NCBI RefSeq assembly: GCF_019801175.1
Contig: NZ_JAHVJR010000003.1
Location: 62,001-126,000, forward strand
DNA: 64,000 nt
Direction: 5' to 3'
Source: Vannielia litorea
GTDB lineage: Bacteria; Pseudomonadota; Alphaproteobacteria; Rhodobacterales; Rhodobacteraceae
Of the stretch, positions 52,860 to 60,453 are shown piece after piece; within the stretch, counting starts at the first letter, position 1; each line of letters begins with the position of its first letter. A program made the translations under genes and the position numbers. A model generated the notes under the pieces. That model saw nothing but the letters and a program-made list of their open reading frames with translations. It searched no databases and was not told where the DNA came from.

Positions 52860-53387
52860 TTGGCGCGCCTGCGGCACATATTGGCCCGCCTTGCGGGATG
52901 GGGGGTGGGGCTCGGCCTCACCCTTCTCGCCCTCATGGCTGGGCTGGTGGTGCTTCAGGTCTCGGCCCGGAATTTTGCCGATGTGGGCCTGCCCTGGGCC
53001 GATGAGCTGGCGAGGTTCTCCTGCATCGGGCTGGTGTTTCTCTCGGTGCCTCTGCTCGCGGGCCGTGGCTCGCTGGTGGCGGTCACGATGCTCCCCGACA
53101 TGCTGGGCCCGCGTGCCGCCCGCTGGTTCGGTCTGGTGTCCGATGTGGCCACCCTCGCCTTCGCCGCGCTGCTGCTCTGGAGCTTTGCCGAGTTTCTGCC
53201 CCGCGCCGGCAAGTTCCTGACGCCCGCGATGCGGGTGCCCAACTGGGTCTATTATTCACTCGCGCTGACCGGCTCCCTGTTTCTGGCCCTCGTGGCATTG
53301 GAGCGGATCGTGACCACCCTGCGCGGCGGCGCCCCCTCCGCCCCCTACGGCGAAACGGGTGAAGAAGAGGCACTCAAAACCGCATGA
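52860..53387 (+). CDS. TRAP transporter small permease (DctQ type)
   Basis: 175 aa from a TTG at 52860 (MARLRHILARLAGWGVGLGL); the start codon is weakly supported, as no clear ribosome binding site is seen. Four hydrophobic segments (VGLGLTLLALMAGLVVLQVS, WVYYSLALTGSLFLALVALE) and the DctQ phrase LPWADELARFSCIGLVFLSV. Overlaps the large permease by 4 bp. Confidence 0.85.
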   Translation: MARLRHILARLAGWGVGLGLTLLALMAGLVVLQVSARNFADVGLPWADELARFSCIGLVFLSVPLLAGRGSLVAVTMLPDMLGPRAARWFGLVSDVATLAFAALLLWSFAEFLPRAGKFLTPAMRVPNWVYYSLALTGSLFLALVALERIVTTLRGGAPSAPYGETGEEEALKTA

Positions 53388-54661
53388 CCGCCCTGCTGCT
53401 GACCATCTTTTTCGTCCTGCTGATCGCAGGTGCGCCGGTGGCGGTCTGCCTCGGCCTCTCCGCCGCCGTGGTGATCGTGACCGAGGGGCTGCCGGTTTCG
53501 GTGCTGGCGCAGCGCAGCCTCAACGCGCTCGACAGCTCGCCGCTGCTTGCCGTGCCACTCTTCATCTGCGCGGCCTCGCTGCTGAATGCGACCGGGGTCA
53601 CCACCCACCTCTTCGATCTCGTGCGCATGGTGCTGGGCCGGATCCGGGGCGCGGTGGCGCAGGTCTCGATCCTCGTTTCCCTGATCTTCTCCGGCGTCTC
53701 CGGCGCCGCGCTGGCCGACATCGGGGCGCTCGGCAAAATCCAGATCGACCAGATGACGCGGCAGGGCTACAAGCCCGAGTTCGCCGCCGGGCTCACCGTG
53801 GCCGCCGCCACCATCGGCCCGATCTTTCCGCCCTCGATCCCGATCATCATCTATGCCTCGGTCGCCAATGTCTCCGCCGTGCAACTGCTTCTGGCGGGCA
53901 TCGTCCCGGCGCTGCTGCTGACCGCCCTGCTCATGGTGCAGGTCGGCGTGCTGGCCCGCGTCAAATCGCTCCCGCGCGACACCATCGCCGCCCGCCCCGC
54001 CGACATTGCACGCAAGGCCGCCATCTCTTTTCCGGCGCTGCTCGCCCCGGTGCTGCTGATCGGCGGCCTCATGTCGGGCTACTTCGGGCCGACAGAGGTG
54101 GCGGGCGTCACCGTGGCCTATGCGCTCTTCATCGGGGTGTTCATCTACCGCAGCCTCACCCTGCGCGGGCTCTTCGAGGCGCTGAAGGATACCACCACTT
54201 CCACGGCGAACATCCTCTTCGTAGTGGCCACGGCGGCGCTTTTCGCCTGGGTGCTGACGCTCGATCAGGTTCCGATGAAGGTCTCCGCCCTGCTGCTCGG
54301 CCTCACCGAGAACCCGCTGCTCCTGCTCCTGCTGGTCAACATCCTGCTGCTGGTTGTCGGCATGGTGCTGGAGAGCATCGCCGCCATCCTGATCATCGCG
54401 CCGATTATTGCCCCTGCGCTCACCGCTGCCGGGGTGGACCCGCTGCAACTGGGCATCGTCTTCGTACTCAACCTGATGATCGGCTTGCTCACCCCGCCCG
54501 TCGGCATGAGCCTCTACATGATCACCATCATCACGAAGATGCCCATCACCCGCGTCATCGCCGGGGTGATGCCCTTCTTCATCCCGCTCCTGCTTTCGCT
54601 TCTGGTCGTCTCCGCCGTTCCGGCGCTCTCGACCTGGCTCCCCGAAACACTAATGAAATGA
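53384..54661 (+). CDS. TRAP transporter large permease (DctM type)
   Basis: 425 aa, about 12 membrane segments. Contains AQVSILVSLIFSGVSGAALA, AATIGPIFPPSIPIIIYASV and NLMIGLLTPPVGMSLYMITI, all DctM signatures. The cargo is unknown but the downstream enzymes point to a sugar acid. Seven bases separate it from the VOC gene. Confidence 0.92.
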   Translation: MTALLLTIFFVLLIAGAPVAVCLGLSAAVVIVTEGLPVSVLAQRSLNALDSSPLLAVPLFICAASLLNATGVTTHLFDLVRMVLGRIRGAVAQVSILVSLIFSGVSGAALADIGALGKIQIDQMTRQGYKPEFAAGLTVAAATIGPIFPPSIPIIIYASVANVSAVQLLLAGIVPALLLTALLMVQVGVLARVKSLPRDTIAARPADIARKAAISFPALLAPVLLIGGLMSGYFGPTEVAGVTVAYALFIGVFIYRSLTLRGLFEALKDTTTSTANILFVVATAALFAWVLTLDQVPMKVSALLLGLTENPLLLLLLVNILLLVVGMVLESIAAILIIAPIIAPALTAAGVDPLQLGIVFVLNLMIGLLTPPVGMSLYMITIITKMPITRVIAGVMPFFIPLLLSLLVVSAVPALSTWLPETLMK

Positions 54662-54668
54662 GGCTCCC

Positions 54669-55208
54669 ATGAGCAATCTACTCGGCCCGATCCGGCAACT
54701 CGGTATCGTGGTGGACGATATCGAGGCCGGCATGAAGCACTGGTCCGAGGTCATGGGCGTAGGCCCGTGGTTCTACAACCCGCAGGTGCCAATCGAGAAC
54801 TACACCTACGACGGGCAGTGCTATGTGCCGCATAACTCGGTGGCGCTGGCGAACTCGGGCGAGATGCAGGTGGAGCTGATCCAGACCCGCAATGATGTGC
54901 CCTCCATGTATCGCGATTACATGCAAAAGGGCCTGCGCGGGCTTCAGCATGTGGCCTTCTGGACCACACAGTTTGATGACGATCTGGCGATGATGGAGGC
55001 CCGCGGTTTCACCGTGAAGATGTCCGGCACTGTCGGCCAGAACGGCAGGTTCGTGTATTTTGCGCAGGAGCATCACCCCGGCACCTGCATAGAGCTTTCC
55101 GAGGTGATGGGGCCGAAGGGGCGGATGTTCGACATGATCCGCGAGGCATCCAAGGGCTGGGATGGCACAGATCCGGTGCGCCCCTTCCCCGACCTCTCCG
55201 CAATCTGA
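54669..55208 (+). CDS. VOC superfamily protein in RLP operon (possible isomerase/epimerase)
   Basis: 179 aa, glyoxalase-like fold of the methylmalonyl-CoA epimerase kind: RQLGIVVDDIEAGMKHWSEV, EMQVELIQTRNDVPSMY, GLQHVAFWTTQFDDDLAMME and GTCIELSEVMGPKGRMFDM. Likely metal ligands are Q10, E69, H94 and E142, with Q10 replacing a usual histidine. Its stop overlaps the RLP start by 1 bp, so it is probably part of the same pathway. No reaction is known for it; an isomerase step feeding the kinase/RLP is inferred. Confidence 0.78.
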   Translation: MSNLLGPIRQLGIVVDDIEAGMKHWSEVMGVGPWFYNPQVPIENYTYDGQCYVPHNSVALANSGEMQVELIQTRNDVPSMYRDYMQKGLRGLQHVAFWTTQFDDDLAMMEARGFTVKMSGTVGQNGRFVYFAQEHHPGTCIELSEVMGPKGRMFDMIREASKGWDGTDPVRPFPDLSAI

Positions 55209-56470
55209 TGGAGCGCGTCATCGCCGACTACCTGATCGAAACGCCATTTCCGCTCGCTGATATGGCAGCGATGATGGCGGGCGAGCAATCGTCGGGCACC
55301 TTCGTCCGCGTGGCGGGCGAGACCGACGAGTTGCGTGCGCGGTCCGCCGCCGAGGTGCTGAGCATCGACGAGTTGGGCGAAGTGGCAGAGCCGTCGCTCG
55401 CCTCCGCCAACATCACCCGCAAGGGCGCGCCGGGGCCATTCCGCCGGGCGCGGGTGCGCATCGCCTTTCCTGTCGGAAATATCGGGAAGAACCTGCCGAC
55501 GCTGGCCGCCACCGTTTCGGGCAACCTCTACGACTTGGGCGAAGTCAGCGGGCTGAAGCTGCTGAACGTAACCATCCCGGCCGCCTACCGCGCCCGCTAC
55601 CCGCGCCCCGCTCAGGGCATCGCGGGCACGCGGGCGAGCCTCGGCGTGCAGGGCCGCCCGGTGTTTGGCACCATCATCAAGCCCAACGTGGGGATGACCC
55701 CCGAGGCGATTGCTTCGCTGGTGGCCGAGCTTTGCGCGGCGGGTGTGGACTTCATCAAGGATGACGAGATCTGCGCCAACCCCGATGTCGCGCCACTGGC
55801 GCAGCGGGTGCCACTGGTGATGGACGCAATCAAACGCGCCGAGGATGCCTCTGGCCGCCGGGTTATGATGGCCTTCAACATCACCGACGAGACGGATGCA
55901 ATGCGCCGCCACGCCGACCTTGTGGCCGAGCACGGCGGCACCTGCGTAATGGCCTCGCTCAATTGGTGCGGCCTCTCGGCGATGGAAACCCTCCGCGCCC
56001 ACACGCCGCTCGCAATCCACGGTCACCGCAACGGCTTCGGCGCGATGAGCCGCCACCCGGCGCTGGGCATGGCCTTCCCTGCCTATCAGGCGCTCTACCG
56101 GCTGGCCGGGGTCGACCACATGCATGTGCATGGGATCGGCGGCAAGTTCGTCGACTCGGCGGAGGAGGTCACAGAGGCCGCCCGCGCCTGCCTCGCGCCA
56201 CTCGCCGAGGGATGCGACGACGCGGTAATGCCCGCCTTCTCCTCGGGCCAATGGGCCGGAACCCTCGGCTCGGCTCTGGAGGCGGCCGGATCTGCCGACC
56301 TGATGTTCATGTGCGGCGGTGGCATCCTCGCCCACCCCGGCGGACCTGCGGCGGGCATCGCCTCACTGCGTGAAGCTTACGAGGCGCTCTCGGCTGGCGA
56401 AACCCTTGCTCAAGCGGCCACCGGTCGCCCGGCCCTCGCCGCCGCGCTCGACTTCTTCGGCACGCGCTGA
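55208..56470 (+). CDS. RuBisCO-like protein (form IV, 3-oxo-isoapionate-4-phosphate decarboxylase/hydrolase type)
   Basis: 420 aa. Keeps most RuBisCO-type active-site residues: K158 (IIKPNVGMT), carbamylation motif K184-D185-D186-E187 (DFIKDDE), H273/R274 (IHGHRNG), loop-6 lysine K313 (GIGGKFVD), FSSGQ around 344-348 and phosphate-site GGG (370-372). Adjacent to a DUF1537 kinase, it matches the OiaX/OiaT context of D-apiose catabolism; OiaX yields L-erythrulose 1-phosphate plus CO2, OiaT yields glycolate plus 3-phosphoglycerate. Which one cannot be decided from sequence. Not expected to fix CO2. Start overlaps the VOC stop and stop overlaps the kinase start. Confidence 0.82.
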   Translation: MERVIADYLIETPFPLADMAAMMAGEQSSGTFVRVAGETDELRARSAAEVLSIDELGEVAEPSLASANITRKGAPGPFRRARVRIAFPVGNIGKNLPTLAATVSGNLYDLGEVSGLKLLNVTIPAAYRARYPRPAQGIAGTRASLGVQGRPVFGTIIKPNVGMTPEAIASLVAELCAAGVDFIKDDEICANPDVAPLAQRVPLVMDAIKRAEDASGRRVMMAFNITDETDAMRRHADLVAEHGGTCVMASLNWCGLSAMETLRAHTPLAIHGHRNGFGAMSRHPALGMAFPAYQALYRLAGVDHMHVHGIGGKFVDSAEEVTEAARACLAPLAEGCDDAVMPAFSSGQWAGTLGSALEAAGSADLMFMCGGGILAHPGGPAAGIASLREAYEALSAGETLAQAATGRPALAAALDFFGTR

Positions 56471-57690
56471 TGGGCGCCCGGATCGTCTTTCTGGGTGATG
56501 ATTTCACCGGCGCCTCCGACAGCCTCGCCACCTATGCACGCGGCGGATTCACCGCGCGTCTGGTGACGGGCGAGGCCGCGCCGCAACAGGGGCTTGATGT
56601 GCTGGGCATCGCCACCGACCTGCGCTCGCTGCCGCCGGAGCGGGCTGTGCAGGTTGTGGAGCGGCTCTGGCCAGTGATCGCCCGCGAGGCGCCGCAGGTG
56701 CTGCACCTGAAAACCTGCTCCACCTTCGATTCCGCCCCGCATATCGGCTCGATCGGAGCCGTGGCGCAGCAGCTCATCGAGCGGTTCAAACCCGATGTGA
56801 CGGCGGTCATCGGCGGGCAACCGAGCCTTGGCCGCTACTGTGCCTTTGGCACGCTCTTTGCCCGTGGCCCCGATAGCGCGGTGCACCGGATCGACCGGCA
56901 TCCGGTGATGTCCTGCCACCCGGTTACGCCGATGCAGGAGGCCGACCTTGGCCTGCATCTTGCGGCCCAGGGCCTCGGCCCTCTGACCCGGATCACCGTG
57001 CCGGACCTGCAAGACCCACGCGCGGTCGCCACCCGGCTCACCGATGGCCCAGCGCTGATCGACGTAATGCGCCCGGATGATCTCGGGAAGATCCGTGAGG
57101 CCTTAAAACTGGCCGGCGGCCGTCAACTGCTGATCGGCGCCAGCTCGGTCGCCGAAATCCACAGCACAGGGCAGGGCATCGTCGCGCCGTCAGCGCCACC
57201 TGCGCCACCCGGTGCCGTGCTCTCCTTCGCCGGATCACGCTCCGCGGTGACCGCCGCACAGGTCAAGGCAGCACGGTCCTACAAGCGTGTGCGACTGGCC
57301 CCCGAGATGCTCGACGATCCGGCAGCCCCCCGCGCGCTGGCAGACAGCCTGAAAACCGGCCAGCCACTCCTCCTCCACCTCGATCCGGACGCCAGCTACC
57401 ACCGCAGCCCCGATGCCCTCGCCGATGCTTGCGCCGAGCTGGTGGAGAGCATCGCAGCCCAGCACCCGCTCCGCGCCCTTGGCCTCGCCGGCGGCGACAC
57501 CTCGAGCCGCATCGTCGCACGCCTCGGCTTTACGGCGCTGGACTACCTCACCGACATGGGGCAGGGCGCCTGCATCTGCTCCGCAAGCCACGCCGACGGC
57601 AAACGAAACGGCATGCGGGTTCTGCTGAAAGGCGGACAGATGGGGTCCACGGATCTGTTCGATGAGTTCGCAGAACACATCTCACGGTAA
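56470..57690 (+). CDS. oiaK: DUF1537 four-carbon-acid-type kinase, 3-oxo-isoapionate kinase-like
   Basis: 406 aa. DUF1537 N-domain GDDFTGASDS at residues 9-18, KTCSTFDSAPHIGSIG, nucleotide-binding C-domain with GLAGGDTSSRIVARLG and LKGGQMGSTDLFD. The family phosphorylates branched or four-carbon sugar acids (OtnK, DtnK, OiaK). The partner RLP makes the 3-oxo-isoapionate kinase OiaK the best fit, producing 3-oxo-isoapionate 4-phosphate with ATP. Overlaps the RLP stop by 1 bp; last gene of the plus arm. Confidence 0.78.
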   Translation: MGARIVFLGDDFTGASDSLATYARGGFTARLVTGEAAPQQGLDVLGIATDLRSLPPERAVQVVERLWPVIAREAPQVLHLKTCSTFDSAPHIGSIGAVAQQLIERFKPDVTAVIGGQPSLGRYCAFGTLFARGPDSAVHRIDRHPVMSCHPVTPMQEADLGLHLAAQGLGPLTRITVPDLQDPRAVATRLTDGPALIDVMRPDDLGKIREALKLAGGRQLLIGASSVAEIHSTGQGIVAPSAPPAPPGAVLSFAGSRSAVTAAQVKAARSYKRVRLAPEMLDDPAAPRALADSLKTGQPLLLHLDPDASYHRSPDALADACAELVESIAAQHPLRALGLAGGDTSSRIVARLGFTALDYLTDMGQGACICSASHADGKRNGMRVLLKGGQMGSTDLFDEFAEHISR

Positions 57691-57750
57691 CGCCGTGATT
57701 TAGTGTCACTAGGATCACTGTCTCACATGCGCCAAAGCTGTTTGATGTAT

Positions 57751-57827
57751 TGGTCGGAGTGAGAGGATTCGAACCTCCGACCCCTGCCTCCCGAAGACAG
57801 TGCTCTACCAGGCTGAGCTACACTCCG
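57751..57827 (-). tRNA. tRNA-Pro (anticodon CGG)
   Basis: Minus strand gives acceptor stem CGGAGTG/CACTCCG, D-arm TAGCTCAGCCTGGTAGAGC, anticodon stem CTGTC/GGCAG with loop TTCGGGA (anticodon CGG), T-arm GGAGGTTCGAATCCTCT and an encoded CCA (57751-57753). 77 nt. It converges on oiaK-like gene with 60 bp between. Confidence 0.96.
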
Positions 57828-57873
57828 ACCGTGGCGCGGGCTGTATCGCGCCCCGCAGGGCAATGCAAGCCCT

Positions 57874-58845
57874 TCAGTCGCTTTCCTGCGCCACCCGCCC
57901 CACGAGCCGCCCGAGCAGTCGCACCCGTGGCGTGGTGCCGGTTTCGGCCCGGGAGCGGTTCTGCAGCACCGGATGGGCGGTGGAGCGCCCGCCAAAGCTC
58001 TCCCGCAGTACGATGTAGATCCCGCTCGCGATGATGATCCCGGCGCCGATCCACGTGACCCGGTCGACCGTCTCGCCAAAGAAGAAACTGCCGTAGAACG
58101 CGGCCCAGAGCATCTGGCTGTATTGCATCGGCGCGACGATCGCCGCATCGCCCGCCTTGTAGGCCAGAATCGAGCACAGCCCTCCCGCGAAGGCCAACGC
58201 GGCCATCAGCCCGAGCAGCCCCAGCTCATGCAGTTCCAGCGGCACGTAAACGAAGGGCAGGGCGCAGGCCATCACCACGAAGTTGGCCATCATCGGGTAG
58301 AGCAGCAGCACCGCCGAGCGCTCATCCTGCCCGATCTTCCGCACGATGATCGACACCAACGAACCGGTGCAGGCGCCGACCAGCGCCGCCAGATGCCCCA
58401 ACTCGAGGTCAGATTGCCCCGGCCTCAGTACTACGATCACCCCGATCAGCCCCACGATCACCGCGCCCCAGCGGTGCATCCCCACGGTCTCGCCCAAGAT
58501 CGGCACCGAGAGCACGGTGATAATCAGCGGCATGGCGAAGATGATCGCGTAAACCTGCGCCATCGGCAGCGTGGCGAAGGCGTAGAAGATGCACAGCCCT
58601 GTCACCACCGCCGATCCGGTCCGCAGCGCCGTCCACCACGGATGCTGCGGAATGAGCGTTCCCCGCGTCGTGTCCCGCATCAGCATGAGCATCACTAGTG
58701 GAAAGCTCAGCAGCACCGAGAAGAAGATGATCTGAAAGGTGGTAAAGCTGCCGCCCAGCGTTTTCACCACCACGTCATGGGCCGAATAGAGGCCAAAGGC
58801 GAGCAGCGCCATCAGGGCGCCCTTGATGTTGTTTGAGGTCTGCAT
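57874..58845 (-). CDS. EamA/DMT family transporter
   Basis: 323 aa from ATG 58845 (MQTSNNIKGALMALLAFGLY); an in-frame ATG at 58893 would add a polar leader. Ten hydrophobic segments in two EamA repeats (VVVKTLGGSFTTFQIIFFSV; PMQYSQMLWAAFYGSFFFGE near the second). Metabolite exporter or permease of the drug/metabolite superfamily, substrate unknown. Stands upstream of tRNA-Pro on the same strand. Confidence 0.88.
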   Translation of the reverse strand: MQTSNNIKGALMALLAFGLYSAHDVVVKTLGGSFTTFQIIFFSVLLSFPLVMLMLMRDTTRGTLIPQHPWWTALRTGSAVVTGLCIFYAFATLPMAQVYAIIFAMPLIITVLSVPILGETVGMHRWGAVIVGLIGVIVVLRPGQSDLELGHLAALVGACTGSLVSIIVRKIGQDERSAVLLLYPMMANFVVMACALPFVYVPLELHELGLLGLMAALAFAGGLCSILAYKAGDAAIVAPMQYSQMLWAAFYGSFFFGETVDRVTWIGAGIIIASGIYIVLRESFGGRSTAHPVLQNRSRAETGTTPRVRLLGRLVGRVAQESD

Positions 58846-58900
58846 GGGTCTCGTGTTGGCGCTAACGCTTTGGGCGAGGCTACCATGCTGCACTGCCGCG

Positions 58901-59257
58901 TCAATCGTGGGGCTGCTCGTGCGCCTCCCGGCTGTCCTGCGGGGCCTGCGCCCGCTCGGTCATCCCGTAATCGCGCAGCACCTCTGCCACCCGCAGGCGA
59001 TAGTCCGCAAACACGCCGCCACGACCCGCCGCCTGCTGGGCCCGGTGCCCCGCCCGGTTGCGCCAGGCCTCCACTGCTGCCTCATCCTCGAAGAAGCTGA
59101 GCGACAGCATCTTGCCTGGTGTGGTGAGGCTCTCGAACCGCTCCACCGAGATGAAGCCGGGATGCCCCTCAAGGCTCTCCCGCAGCGCTGCCGCCCGCTC
59201 TAAATACTCCGTGCGCCGCCCGTCGGCGGGCTCCACCTCGAAAATCACTGCAATCAT
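58901..59257 (-). CDS. Antibiotic biosynthesis monooxygenase (ABM) domain protein
   Basis: 118 aa, MIAVIFEVEPADGRRTEYLE, then HPGFISVERFESLTTPGKML and SLSFFEDEAAVEAWRNRAGH: a dimeric alpha/beta-barrel ABM fold. May be a heme-degrading, quinol or peroxidase-type small enzyme. Start overlaps the stop of the NIPSNAP-like gene by 4 bp, so the two form one operon, divergent from an ArsR regulator. Confidence 0.8.
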   Translation of the reverse strand: MIAVIFEVEPADGRRTEYLERAAALRESLEGHPGFISVERFESLTTPGKMLSLSFFEDEAAVEAWRNRAGHRAQQAAGRGGVFADYRLRVAEVLRDYGMTERAQAPQDSREAHEQPHD

Positions 59258-59568
59258 GTGGTCCTCCCTGATGCCAGCTTGAAGAATGCCCGATCCTCGC
59301 GCCGGATGAACCGCTTTTCCTGCGCGAAGGCATAATTCTCGCGCCCCAGCGGATCTTCGGCCAACCGCGCGCGATACGCCTCATAGGCGGCCAGAGAGGG
59401 CAGGGAGTATACGCCGTACGCAAGGGTGGACGAACCCTCATGCGGCGCGAAGTATCCGATCAGGTCGGCCCCGCAGCGCGGGATGCATTGGCCCCATGTG
59501 CGGGCATATTGCTCAAAGTCCGTTCGCTGCGTCGGCTCGATCTCGTAGCGGATGAAACAGGTGATCAT
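59254..59568 (-). CDS. NIPSNAP-like dimeric alpha/beta-barrel protein
   Basis: 104 aa from ATG 59568 (AGGAGCCTGACC upstream). MITCFIRYEIEPTQRTDFEQ YARTW then LIGYFAPHEGSSTLAYGVYS and LAAYEAYRARLAEDP are typical of NIPSNAP-type ferredoxin-like barrels. Exact role unknown. First gene of the pair with the ABM protein. Confidence 0.78.
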   Translation of the reverse strand: MITCFIRYEIEPTQRTDFEQYARTWGQCIPRCGADLIGYFAPHEGSSTLAYGVYSLPSLAAYEAYRARLAEDPLGRENYAFAQEKRFIRREDRAFFKLASGRTT

Positions 59569-59676
59569 GGTCAGGCTCCTTTTCTTCCCCATACCCCGAC
59601 GAGCCCCGCCAATGCTTCGGCCTGCACCAAACCATCCCCGCTTGACCGGCACCGGGCCACCCCGCAGGCTGCCCGC

Positions 59677-60357
59677 ATGAAGGAAGGCCCCGACATAACC
59701 CGCATCGCCGCGCTGATCGGAGATCCGGCGCGCGCCAACATGCTCACGGCCTTGCTCTCCGGCAAGGCGCTCACGGCGAGCGAACTGGCCCATGAGGCCG
59801 GCATCACTGCACCCACCGCCTCGGGGCATCTGGCCAAGCTCGAAGAAGCCGGCCTGCTCTGGCGTCGCAAACAGGGCCGCCACCACTATTTCGCGCTTGC
59901 CGGAACCGAGGTGGCCTCGGCCCTAGAGGCTCTCGCCGGCCTCGCCGCCTCAAAAGGCCACCTGCGCACCCGTACCGGCCCGCGCGACCTCGCCCTGCGT
60001 GAGGCCCGCGTCTGCTACGACCATTTCGCCGGTTCGGCAGGCGTCCGCATCTTCGAGAGCCTCGCTGCATCGCACGCACTCACCGTCGACCGCGAGGCCA
60101 TCACCCTCACACCCGAAGGCGAGGCGCGCATCACCGCGCTGGGCATCGACCTTGCGCCCCTCAAGGCCAAGCGCCGCCCGCTTTGCCGCGCCTGCCTCGA
60201 CTGGTCCGAGCGCCGCACTCATCTCGCAGGCGCCCTCGGCGCGGCAATCCTCACCCACGCCACAACAGTTGGCTGGGCCACCCGCACCAACGGCTCCCGC
60301 CTGATCACCTTCAGCAAAAAAGGCGCTTCCGAGTTCGAAAGCGCCTTCCCGATCTGA
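59677..60357 (+). CDS. ArsR-type HTH regulator with C-terminal extension
   Basis: 226 aa from ATG 59677; the upstream in-frame sequence overlaps the NIPSNAP-like gene on the other strand and is rejected. Winged-helix domain ALIGDPARANMLTALLSGKA, LTASELAHEAGITAPTASGH LAKLEEAGLLWRRKQGRHHY. The second half (AGVRIFESLAASHALTVDRE) lengthens it well beyond ordinary ArsR proteins (about 110 aa). Probably controls itself and the divergent ABM/NIPSNAP pair, 108 bp away. Confidence 0.85.
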   Translation: MKEGPDITRIAALIGDPARANMLTALLSGKALTASELAHEAGITAPTASGHLAKLEEAGLLWRRKQGRHHYFALAGTEVASALEALAGLAASKGHLRTRTGPRDLALREARVCYDHFAGSAGVRIFESLAASHALTVDREAITLTPEGEARITALGIDLAPLKAKRRPLCRACLDWSERRTHLAGALGAAILTHATTVGWATRTNGSRLITFSKKGASEFESAFPI

Positions 60358-60396
60358 ATCAGAACAATTCGTCTAAAATTGTCCCCACCCCGCCTG

Positions 60397-60442
60397 CATT
60401 TTCTTGCTGCAAATATTCCCGGGGAGGGGCTGGCCCCCCAGC
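60397..60442. repeat. Dispersed hairpin repeat, copy 2
   Basis: CATTTTCTTGCT-G-CAA followed by ATATTCCCGGGGAGGGGCTG GCCCC, matching copy 1 (27758-27810) in its 5' half and in GGGGCTGGCCCC. It sits between the ends of the ArsR gene and leuB, where it could serve as a bidirectional terminator, but there is no T-run. Confidence 0.7.
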
Positions 60443-60453
60443 ATCCGTCAGCC

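Noticed and set aside
55208..56470. True carbon-fixing RuBisCO
   Set aside because: At 420 aa with changed substrate-site sequences, no small-subunit gene and no phosphoribulokinase nearby, and next to a DUF1537 kinase; an RLP is far more likely.
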